Positions 1 to 8,132 of a stretch of 11,020 nucleotides of DNA are shown here, piece by piece. The notes beneath the pieces were generated by a model. That model saw only the letters and a program-made list of their open reading frames with translations. It did not search any database and was not told the DNA's origin. Origin of the DNA: Spongospora subterranea (lineage: Eukaryota; Endomyxa; Phytomyxea; Plasmodiophorida; Plasmodiophoridae); assembly GCA_900404475.1 (NCBI GenBank), contig OUQQ01000652.1, forward strand, positions 1 to 11,020, read 5' to 3'. Position numbers and translations under genes: made by a program. Numbering within the stretch: position 1 is the stretch's first letter; each line of letters begins with the position of its first letter.

Positions 1-886
1 GGGGCGATCGCCAAAGGCATCATTCGTTATGGTCAGGAAGAGCGGGTCGTTGAACCGGTCACCTCAAAGGTGGTGAAATTGGTCTGATTCGTCTTGTTGA
101 CGGCTTTTGCGACAGACAGAACCCCCCGATGTTGAAAACAATCTCGTGCAGCGTTTAACAATAAAATAAAATTGGAATAATGAAACGGTTGATCCGAAGA
201 TTGTGGTACTTGACCAATATCGTTGCCGCTGGCGCTATCCCATTCTTTCTCCGTTTCCCCTGAGCACACTCCTTCAGTAATCCCAGACCTAGTTCGCGCT
301 TTCAAGAACGGTTAGATCCTCTCACACTGTAATCAATGAAGCTCATCATCAGCGACCATGTCCTGTCAGAACCTCGAATCGCCAGAACAGCACAGAAAGA
401 CGGTCATCAGTGCAATCGTGCTATCAATGCTTTTCCACACTACTATCGAATGCGACATCTCGTGCAATTTTAGTAGGAACCGCACAGCTGTTGTATTGTG
501 TTGGTGATTTAATCGGCACTAGATCGGTTTTCAGGCCGCGATCGCCATCGTCAAGAGCCCGGTTGTGGATGACGCGCGACGACAGTGGGTTCAGCAGAAA
601 TTGGGTTGTTGTCGGGAGCGATCTCATTCTCGATACGATTCGGGGATATGCGTCACCTGAAGCAAATTCACCACGACCACCACGTCCTGATCGTCGCTTG
701 AGCTCCCATCGGTGTTGCTGTAGTTCGTCGTCGTCGCCAGCTCGTCCGCAAACCTGACCTGGCGCCGTCCCCTTTTCCTGGGATTGTTGATCGCCCCCCG
801 TTGCCGCCTATCCTCAGGTTCCGCATCCATTATTGGCACAATATCCACCACACACACACCTTATCGGAGGTTGAGTTTCCTGCCAT
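1..886 (-). CDS. Multi-exon hypothetical protein, 3' end beyond the window
   Basis: I do not recognise this protein. A plausible first exon is 886-860 (MAGNSTSDK), then a 47-nt GT..AG intron (859-813) in phase 0, then exon 812-657. That exon is basic, contains RQVRFADE (a match to the RVxF protein-phosphatase-1 docking pattern), a Ser/Asp-rich stretch and a run of five valines. Further down, 518-373 is open with a hydrophobic segment (IALMTVFLCC), followed by a 46-nt intron (372-327). The frame at about 271-77 ends in three adjacent N-glycosylation sequons (NKT, NQT, NFT), after which a possible donor GTGACC leads off the window. Hydrophobic segments plus sequons suggest a membrane or secreted protein, but that is inference. 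The joins between 656 and 519 and between 326 and 272 are not settled; one would need a 17-nt microexon. Confidence 0.38.
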
Positions 887-1065
887 GTCCTCAACGGCCG
901 AATTTGGAAATACTCAACGTCTCAGAGTTCACTTGAGGTTTGCCCGATCGGAATTTTTCGTCCGATGACCCACAAAAACACTCTAGTTCATCGTGTGACA
1001 ATTTCTAGCTCTCATGCTGGTTTCCGCGACTATTTCCATGACGTTTTGGTGAACAAAGTTTAGTC
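887..1065. other. Intergenic stretch, nothing identified
   Basis: This lies upstream of the leftmost gene's putative start. It holds no frame with convincing coding character, no TATA box that I can see and no repeat. It would include the promoter of the 1-886 gene. Confidence 0.5.
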
Positions 1066-1300
1066 CTATGGCTGACCCAACGAACTGCAAGCGAATGCAT
1101 TTGAGTTGGGCAACAACAACAATGAGCCACTGCATCCCAAATGAAACTTTGGCCATAGAGTTATGGGAACTGGAGCGGGAACAATGATCGCCAGTGGCAA
1201 CTTAAGGTGGACATGTCCATCGGATGAAGGTCGATATTGAGGACTCGTGACGCTGCTCCGGTTCAGAATCGACCATGACCGTTGCCACCAAAGCTGAATC
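1066..1300 (-). CDS. Possible small two-exon coding segment, weak
   Basis: After a good acceptor (TTTTTCAG at 1308-1301) the minus strand is open and hydrophilic (VDSEPEQRHESS). A 43-nt GT..AG intron (1212-1170, phase 1) joins it to a second open stretch ending at a TAG at 1066. The intron length matches the supported introns of this window. No start codon is obvious upstream, no family is recognisable, and the second segment is Leu/Ser/Pro-rich in a way that antisense frames often are. It may be an untranslated region or a missed part of a neighbour. Treat it as a hint only. Confidence 0.2.
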
Positions 1301-1410
1301 CTGAAAAACAATTCCGTTCATTGTCCAGATAAAGATTAACTCATTTGTCTCCTAGCGCCATAAGTGTTGTCATCTGTACAGGTTTGGTAGTTTTGATGGT
1401 TTGTTGGGCG

Positions 1411-2656
1411 TTAATTAGGTTGGCGTTCCAAGCTTCCCTCAAGCTGGTCAGGATTTCGAAAACTGGAGAAAGATCCGAAGTTCATGACTTGTATCAAAAG
1501 ACGAGTGATTAACTGGGTTCGAAAGAACGTCTTCACAACGTTTGATCCAGTGAGTTAAAGCGAATTGATTCAGATTACCGGATAGAACATCGAACCCTGA
1601 GGGTGATCGATGGGGTCAACCAGACCAGGAATTGCCTGCCCGCCGGCAAGTTGTTGGGTTTTCTCAAACGCAATCGATTCGAATCCGACCGATTCGGTGC
1701 GCCATGATGGGGTCCCCAACAGTGATCTGGATCGGGCGACTTTCCTGTTAACAAAATCATGGCGTTGGATTATCTGATACGACAACGCAGAGGCGGGAGA
1801 TCATATCGTCGATTACGACTTGGCCATATTGGGGACATTTCGGGTTTTTCACCACGATATCGATATGAGCGGTGATGTTCCTGGCGGGGGAGATGGCGAT
1901 CTTGGTCCACGAAAGAGTGTTCAATCGCGTCATCATTTCCTCCTCGTCCTTGCTGTGGAACTTCATGGCGTCGCTCAGCAATAGGTCGGGAATAGCGACC
2001 AGATCCTCGACGATCACGGGCGTCCCCTTGGCCTTGTCAAAATTGGTGAACGGGTTTCGTCGGCGGATTCCGGCTGTGGCGTAGGCAACTGATGGATCAT
2101 AGCGAATACAGCCATAAGCGATCCTACGCTGGAATAATCGTAGAGCGTTGAGAAAATTGTCTGAGGTCATATTAACGAGCAATGGAGTGCCTTCCCTGTC
2201 CTGAAGGAACAGCTCGCGACCACTCTGACCCGCCGCCCATACCGCAACCAGAGGAGCGATCGGGGAGAATGGCGATAAAATCCCGCGACACCACTGCAGG
2301 GAACCCAGGTGTGGGGTGGCGATCGTCATGAAACTGACCGGGACGACCCGTTGCGGGATGATCCGATGGATGTGGAGGAGATAGGCCAGGAAGCGGGCCT
2401 TCAGACCGCCCAGCGAGTAACCGACCAGCGACAGGTGTGTGGCGCCATGCACCTCGACCAGGCCGCAGACGTGATCGAACAGGCGCCCGGCCTGTGCGCC
2501 GATCCCGTCCTTGGTCTGGCCGTGATTGATGGGGGGACGGTCGACGACGGCGCCGGGATCACACGAACGGATCGCCCAGTCCAGGTACTCGAGATCCGAC
2601 GAGTGCCCATGAAGGCCATGAATCAGGACATAGAGGTGGACCACAGGATTCGACAT
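1411..2656 (-). CDS. DUF676/ROG1-type serine esterase (putative lipase), 3 exons
   Basis: An alpha/beta-hydrolase of the DUF676 family (yeast ROG1-like), predicted to cleave acyl esters of lipids. Exons are 2656-1817, 1773-1579 and 1530-1411, about 384 residues. The start gives MSNPVVHLYVLIHGLHG, with the HG oxyanion motif directly at the N-terminus as is usual in the family. The nucleophile elbow GYSLGG is at residues 79-84 (Ser81). FMTIATPHLGSL and the GRELFLQD and TPLLVNM stretches are family blocks. His264 (AHIDIVVKNP) is the likely catalytic His and Asp187 (RYDPSVAY) a candidate acid. A 43-nt intron (1816-1774) restores the usual end of the domain (GQV-IIQ); reading through it gives a stop at 1757. 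A 48-nt intron (1578-1531) leads to a Ser/Pro/Gln-rich tail of unknown role. The frame is also open upstream to 2854, so a longer N-terminus cannot be excluded. Confidence 0.9.
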
Positions 2657-3363
2657 ATGGGATAATCGGGAGGCACGGTTGCCGAACATTCGTGGACGTG
2701 AACGATATTCGCCGAGGGTCGAGTACCACACTGGCGCTGATTGTTGCGTGCAGTTATTTCGGTCAAATGTCACGGCATGTCCGAGTTTGTCGACAGATGG
2801 TTGGTCCGTGGAGAACATGGCATGGGTACAATGACCTCGACTGAAATGTGCCATGTTCTAAAGATGAGCAAAATGACGGTTGTGAATTGATCGCGATCAG
2901 CCAAGTAGCTACCTAGACAATTTTCAACGGGTGGACGAATTTTACAGTTATTGTTCGGCCACCACCAGCAGAAATAAATCCACAGCTCCCTCGCTAGGCC
3001 CACTGTATCATCGTTTGTGTCAAGATGTGTTGAAGTGAAGCGGAATATCCACGATAGCGATGAAGAACGATTCAACGGAACCAGTTGACGAGGAGTTTTG
3101 CTCAACAAGGTTGCCGAGCTCAACATGCATCAGGTCTTTGGGATCGAGGGCAACGGCTCGTTACTTGTTGTTTGGTGATGCGATGGCGTATCGTCAACAC
3201 GCTAGCTCACCAGTTCAGAATTTTGAGCTGTTTCTGCGTCAGAAGCCGCGGACGAGTCCGCTCGAGAGCAATGCTGTCGAAAAGATCTTCTGGGGACTTT
3301 TTGCTATGCTGTTCAATGCAATGCCTCGTTAGTGACATGTTTCATTTATACAGATTGGATTAT
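2657..3363. other. Spacer between carboxypeptidase and esterase; possible extra 3' exons
   Basis: It should contain the esterase promoter and the 3' end of the carboxypeptidase transcript. A minus-strand segment from 3306 to 3207 is open and looks coding (SPEDLF, TQKQLKIL). It is preceded by an excellent branch-point-like CACTAAC and a CAG acceptor, so an alternative carboxypeptidase C-terminus may use it. I could not find a donor in phase with it. Other open frames here on both strands overlap one another, and none resembles a known family. Confidence 0.35.
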
Positions 3364-6180
3364 TTAACGTTGCGGAAATATTTTGTCGATTTTGAGATTA
3401 TGTTTTCGAATCGATTTCGCTCGGTTCATCCTGATCCTTTTACTAGTTTCGACCAAGCCCTCTTTTTCTTTTTCGCAAAACTGTTCTCCGAAAGCAGGTA
3501 AGTTACCATATTCAGCATCGCCCTGAGTTCTCACCGATTTGTGTGGATCAAAGACAATTTCGTTAGTCTCAGGATAGTACAGAAGCAATTCTCGATGGGC
3601 GCATTCGTACTCATCGCGGTACTGGTCATCACTGTACCTCAGCAAACCTTCACATAATCGCTCTCCCATCTCTGAAAATTCACCGAAGTCAGTTCACAGT
3701 ACAAAAAATCAGGTATTGTCCAATCAGGGGCCTAATATCATGAGCAAAAGTTGAACAGAATTACCTCGATAATCTCGCTGATTATAATGTAATCCTGACC
3801 GATGGCTTTGATTACTACCGGCGAACGATGCTTCAAGAGTGTATGAGTTGATGCAGGCAAACTCTCGTGACACCACTGCCCGGGCAGTGTTCTTCTTGCA
3901 CTTTTGAATTTCAAATCGGCAATCCTAACAACAAGCATATGTGTGAAATTGTTGCACAAAATGAGTTTGTCGGATGTAAAAAGTGGTCAACCTGAAACGA
4001 AAAATTATCGGCGAGCCTCCAAAGCATTCGCGGAAGGATTCGCTCAGCGTGCACAACTGTTGGCTGAGTGGGAGGACTGTAAAACTGAATCATACGAATT
4101 GGACGAGAAAAACGAGGCACTATACTGACCAGCCATACATGAACATGTTGTGGCGTCGGGAATGCCCATGCAGGTCGATAAAAAAATGAATTGGGCGCTC
4201 TTTCGAAAGCCTAAACAGCGTCAACATTCGCAAAGAGATCATTAACCCTTAGACAAAAATTTAGCTGACAACTTAAAACCTCCAGAAACATATCAAAACT
4301 GGTTCCGAGCGAAAAGTGACTACGAAATGCAACAAAAAAAAACACGAAAAATGTTAAGCTAAAGCTCAAGTTGCGATTTGATTCTAAGACCTTTTCATCA
4401 GCATTTTTGTGGCGAATATGGTGGGGTGGTTGCGGCGAGAAGGATTATGCCATACCCGGTTCAAGTCTGATCCTGGACATGCTGTCATTATTCGAAAAGC
4501 GTTGTGGTTGTGAATTTACCGGTGGCGGATCCTCCAGTACGATAACTGCCGTCAATCACGCCGTCAGGATTGAGCATTGGAATAATGGTAAATATGAACA
4601 TCTAAAGCCGGAGTTACTAGCTAATAAAGGATATTAAGAGGTTCGCGAACCTGGCGAAGGCGTCGCGCTGAAGGAGATGAGCCTATTAGGAAAGATATTA
4701 TCCCTTCCATAATCCACGACGAATTTGGCTCGCCAGGATGAACTGCGACAATGTCTCAAAATAGTGCAACGAAAAGGTAGTCCAAAAAGTTATGATTACC
4801 CCTCCCTGTAATGACAGCACACGATCTTGACGATATATCCTGCCCAGCTGTAAAGTCCTAATGAGCATATTTCCTTTATTTGGGGATAAGCGATGACATA
4901 GAAATATCAGACTGTGATGGTCAAGACGTCGACATTATTTCCGGAGAAGCTGCGACAGAGAAGATCACGCCGACAGTGATCCATATGACCTATCCCAAGG
5001 AAAATTGAGCTATAGAAAGAGCAGGAACACGCCAACAATTGAAAATAAATAAATGAGTGTCCACGATAACGAGCGTCGAAAAAAATGTTGCTAGAAATTA
5101 ATTAACAGCAATGTCCAAGTGTTACAGTGCAAAGCCTCTATCAAATTGCTTTTGGGACAACAAAATAAATACAGTTTAAGATTGGCGAAACACAATTCGT
5201 ACCAATCTCAGCAGAAATCGAATCAAGGTACTGCTGGAGACGTGTGTAGGAATACGGATACGAATACGCCATATACATCCAGCGCTGATCTTCATTAGCC
5301 TGGCGCATATGTTAATTACACATACTGAGGGTGAGTCAAATTCTATGCACCTGGAAGTCGAATGAAAGCGTATAGAATGGGTTTGACGTTTTTTTGTCTC
5401 GGAAAGAATTGGCGCCATACCCGCGGACCCTTCCACCGCGATGCCATCCTTGGCGTTCATCATACATCAAAACGCGCATACCCTAGTTCTCCATGTTTAA
5501 AAATTGCAAAAAGCCACTGCGAATTATTAGGCAAACAGTCGCATATAGAGAGCTCGGTTTGACCAGGTTGACGATATTGAATGTAAAGTCCACGAACGGA
5601 TCAATGTTGTCAACACCAAAATAGAACCATTGCGTGTGGGGCGATGAGGAACGATCAGGTCGAAGCCATAAGTCGTACACACGATGAACGGTTGCGACAC
5701 CTTCAGTCAGCGACGGTGAACGACGATAAACCCGATCCAGGTTCCCACATTCAAATCGAGAATTAAAGATCAGACCATCTCTCGATTGACGATCAGCCCT
5801 GCGTCGCTCAGCGATGAGCGAAAAAAAAATCCGTTATACTACCGCGAACCTTTGAGGATGGGATGAGTCGTAGACAAGGAACGAGGATGGTGATGAAGCA
5901 TCCTCAAAGGACGTTTGAGTTGAGTGTGGGTCTAGTGGCTCATCAATGACTGATTCCTGCAAGTTATCGTTTGGGCAGTACGGAAGCCCTTGCAAGCTGG
6001 GCATCAAACTCTGAGATTGAAAATCACGAAGACCAAGAAAGTACCGACTTTCTGTTAACATCTTCTGGGATCGGAAATCTCATTTCATCAAATACTCTAT
6101 CGTGGTTTTCATTGGGGGGTTTCTTGACCTGTTGATAAATCTTCCAGACGGAATTAACGATTTGCGTCGGGCCAAGGAAT
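3364..6180 (-). CDS. Cytosolic carboxypeptidase (CCP/AGBL family, M14), at least 15 exons
   Basis: A zinc carboxypeptidase that removes glutamates from tubulin side chains or C-termini in the cytosol or cilium. Exons: about 6180-6045, 6010-5850, 5798-5537, 5482-5351, 5299-5203, 4989-4913, 4857-4800, 4742-4651, 4601-4520, 4472-4391, 4210-4130, 4076-3992, 3924-3765, 3671-3535, 3480-3364. The N-terminal beta-sandwich is plain: [26 protein letters not shown], then [14 protein letters not shown]. The peptidase domain has the zinc motif VHPGE, then [17 protein letters not shown] (substrate carboxylate binding), [16 protein letters not shown] (third zinc ligand His) and [11 protein letters not shown] with the catalytic Glu. 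All catalytic residues are present, so the enzyme should be active. It resembles AGBL2/3-type CCPs most. The 3480-3364 tail is basic and unconserved. The 54-nt segment 3534-3481 is an intron in frame without a stop, so it may be retained. The two most 5' exons are the least certain. Confidence 0.93.
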
Positions 6181-6632
6181 CTTCAGACAGGGCTGCGCGA
6201 CTGTACCTGCTGCAACGATTGCCCTCGAACGAACACTGACGAATGCGACATCACCACGCGACCGAACTGTATGCTCTAGGGCCCAGGTTCCGCTCGTCTC
6301 CGATGTCGCCAACCAGATCAGCAACTGCCTCAGCACAATGCATTACTTGATCATGCACCACATATGTAATCGTTATGATGATCTCTCGGGGCACGGCAGG
6401 GCACTGTAGAGCAGTAATTTGGGACTGACCCTGGACTGTGTACAGCTATTGCTGTTTCACTCACAAAGTCAGGAACAAACACAGTGAAACACCAATAGCT
6501 CGAGCAGCAGCCTCACTACAGGGGCCTCGTAGGCCAAACCCATGTCACTCTTCGTATTCACATCAAACGGTTTGTGTGTGGTCGATGGGGTTTTGTAGCA
6601 AGATCTGGGAGAGCTCGAGATGTGATTCGAAA
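6181..6632 (-). CDS. Probable 5' exons of the carboxypeptidase gene, unresolved
   Basis: The start codon of the carboxypeptidase must lie upstream of 6180, and this stretch has several coding-like minus-strand segments. Exon 6632-6562 (SRALPDLATKP) joins through a 46-nt intron (6561-6516, phase 2) to 6515-6465 (IEAAARAIGVSL), which is followed by a consensus donor GTGAGT. A further segment at about 6430-6281 reads VPREIIITITYVV and DLVGDIGDERNLGPRAY. The helical, Ala/Leu-rich composition would suit an N-terminal helical-repeat region like the armadillo part of some CCPs, but I see no definite repeat. The phases between 6465 and 6281, and between 6281 and 6180, do not join cleanly in any model I tried. 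Confidence 0.4.
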
Positions 6633-6905
6633 CTCGGCGTCGTTTGCAGTGAAATGCGCGGATCTCAGTTGTGAGCACAAAACGAGGCGAACCCACGAAG
6701 AGACAGGGTTTCGGATTGCTCTCGAGAGAAAAAAACACGCCTGTGATTGCACCGACGACCAATGAAGCATGTGTAACAGATTCGAATAGTTTATCAATGA
6801 TGGCACAACAATGAGTTAAATTATGAGTAAAATACCGAGAGTGCGATGAGAGTTATGTGTGATTGACGGGAAACATCCCCTCGCCTGAATGAGTACTCAA
6901 ATAAT
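6633..6905. other. Spacer between R-SNARE and carboxypeptidase
   Basis: This holds the 3' end of the R-SNARE transcript and presumably the promoter and 5' end of the carboxypeptidase gene. The minus strand stays open over about 6633-6765 in two frames, so more 5' coding sequence is possible. I see no repeat or RNA gene. Confidence 0.4.
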
Positions 6906-7303
6906 CTACAGTTTGAACACACCAGCAAAGAACAATATCAGAAGCAGCAGAACCGCAGCGATCAAAAAAATTGCGATGGTATTACGCCACGATTGCCAAC
7001 CTGCACATGAAGAAGCCTATTATTATCTACTATGGACAAGATAAACCCGAGATCATTACAATAGGCTCGTTTGGCCTGTCCAGTTTTCTTCTTGAAAGTT
7101 TGAGCTTGCGAATTTAAACGATCTGCTTTCGCTTCCATCTCATCCAGTTGATCACCTCTATCTAGGGTCGCTTCGATATTCTTCTTCATCACATTCTACG
7201 CGCAGAATCTCAGGCGGGGACAGCACACATGCCTGAACATCCTCCTAACCTTAGTCTTATCAATTTCCAGCTGGATATCCTCCATTTTCGTTCGCGCCGC
7301 CAT
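6906..7303 (-). CDS. R-SNARE, VAMP/synaptobrevin-like, tail-anchored, 3 exons
   Basis: A vesicle SNARE that zippers with Q-SNAREs to drive membrane fusion. Exons are 7303-7250, 7195-7060 and 7000-6906; introns are 54 nt (7249-7196, phase 0) and 59 nt (7059-7001, phase 1). The protein is 94 residues. The SNARE heptads run from about residue 8 to 61, with the zero-layer Arg in TLDRGDQLDEM and the family block KADRLNSQAQTF. A juxtamembrane KRAYCWQSWR corresponds to the KRKYWW of synaptobrevins. A C-terminal membrane anchor follows (IAIFLIAAVLLLLILFF) with only a few residues after it. The start ATG follows an in-frame TGA three nucleotides away, so there is no longin domain and almost no N-terminal extension; this is a minimal brevin-type R-SNARE. 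Both junctions are supported by family conservation. The target compartment cannot be told from sequence. Confidence 0.93.
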
Positions 7304-7418
7304 TGCTCAACGGCTACGTTCAGCCCCAAGAACCGGCCGATCAAAATGTACCGTCGACGATCACTATTCACTAGTCACTACCACCAACTCCTTGACAACA
7401 CACGGACGCGCGCACTCT

Positions 7419-7933
7419 ATGGGAAATAATTGCGTGAGTCGTCAGTCGGGGATGAGGACTGTAAAACGAGCCGGGCGCAGCCTCCTTCTGGCCTTCTGCT
7501 CTGGAATACCGTGCCGACTGTTGCCCTTGTTGGCCAACAGTCCAAGACCGTTGGGTGTGACAGCCAGATCCGATCAAGCCAATTCCAGAAGGTTTTTTGA
7601 AGATATTTCGGGATTTTGCTGGTCGACCATTGCACAGATAAACCCTATCTCGATATGGTTTTTGGCGTTGAGGATGAAGTCGTCAGAGTGATGCTCTTGA
7701 GGCACGTGCAACCCCAAAAACACAATCCTCCATCGACTCGTTATTTTCCCTCCAAAAAATCTCATTTTTTCATCAACCATATTCTGTACCATGTATCATA
7801 TGTATTCCATATATGTACAAGTGAAAGAAAGTCGCAGATTGTTTTTATCGCCGATGTTTCTACAACTTGTTTTGCTGCTCCGATTTATGCGGAGTCAGGA
7901 TTAGATTTTCAGAAAAGCCTCGTACCTTTTTGA
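7419..7933 (+). CDS. Orphan protein with N-myristoylation motif MGNNC
   Basis: No family recognised. Exons 7419-7433, 7481-7510, 7564-7591 and 7638-7933 join through introns of 47, 53 and 46 nt, the first with a full consensus donor GTGAGT. All phases agree and give MGNNCPPSGLLLWNT, then PDPIKPIPEDKPYLDMVFG, then VEDEVVRVMLLRHV. Met-Gly-Asn with a Cys at position 5 is the classic dual myristoylation/palmitoylation signature, so membrane-anchored cytosolic localisation is inferred. The segment 7793-7837 is 45 nt, begins GTATCA, ends CAG, is in frame and has no stop, so it could be a retained intron (about 122 or 107 residues). The stop used here is 7931-7933; a donor at about 7924 could lead to another short exon ending near 8023. 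It is divergent from the R-SNARE, start codons 115 nt apart. Confidence 0.5.
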
Positions 7934-8078
7934 GCATGAAATCGTTAGCGACGAATTAAAAAGACGATCGGATTATTGTCGTCGTCAACGCCATTGCTCC
8001 GAGAAGATAAGGAGGCTGTCTGACTATAGTTTGAAACGCAAATGGACGAAGTGCATGATGAATCTCTCTTCTGGTTGC

Positions 8079-8086
8079 TATAAAAG
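8079..8086 (+). promoter_or_regulatory. TATA box (TATAAAAG)
   Basis: A perfect TATAAAAG lies 46 nt upstream of the proposed ATG at 8133. A start of transcription about 25-30 nt downstream would fall near 8110 and leave a very short leader. It is the only strong TATA box I noticed next to a predicted start in this window, and it supports a plus-strand gene here. Confidence 0.5.
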
Positions 8087-8100
8087 CGTTCCCAACGCTT
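8084..8100. repeat. Perfect palindrome overlapping the TATA box
   Basis: AAGCGTT-CCC-AACGCTT: two perfect 7-base arms around a 3-base spacer. It begins inside the TATA box and ends about where transcription would start, so it could be a dimeric factor site or a hairpin at the 5' end of the RNA. Function is inferred from position only. Confidence 0.45.
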
Positions 8101-8132
8101 CAAGGCTGAATTTCAATTCACTCTTACCCTTG

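Noticed and set aside
410..757. Plus-strand frame of 115 codons
   Set aside because: Its Ser/Arg/Pro-rich composition and its overlap with better minus-strand exons suggest a shadow, although the minus-strand model is itself uncertain.
849..858. CA/TG dinucleotide run
   Set aside because: Only about five repeat units; it forms the start of a predicted intron (GTGTGT) and is too short to call a microsatellite of note.
2309..2665. Plus-strand frame of 118 codons
   Set aside because: It is antisense to the conserved catalytic part of the esterase, so it is a shadow frame.
3904..4128. Plus-strand frame of 74 codons with good composition
   Set aside because: It is antisense to conserved carboxypeptidase exons 4076-3992 and 3924-3765.
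4131..5170. AT-rich region that first looked like decayed or transposon-derived sequence on the plus strand
   Set aside because: On the minus strand it contains five ordered exons of the carboxypeptidase domain separated by short introns, plus longer AT-rich introns (213 nt and 180 nt).
7371..7792. Minus-strand frames over 7371-7792
   Set aside because: All three minus frames are open here in overlapping pieces, but none joins by splicing. The plus strand gives four exons with consistent phases and a consensus donor.
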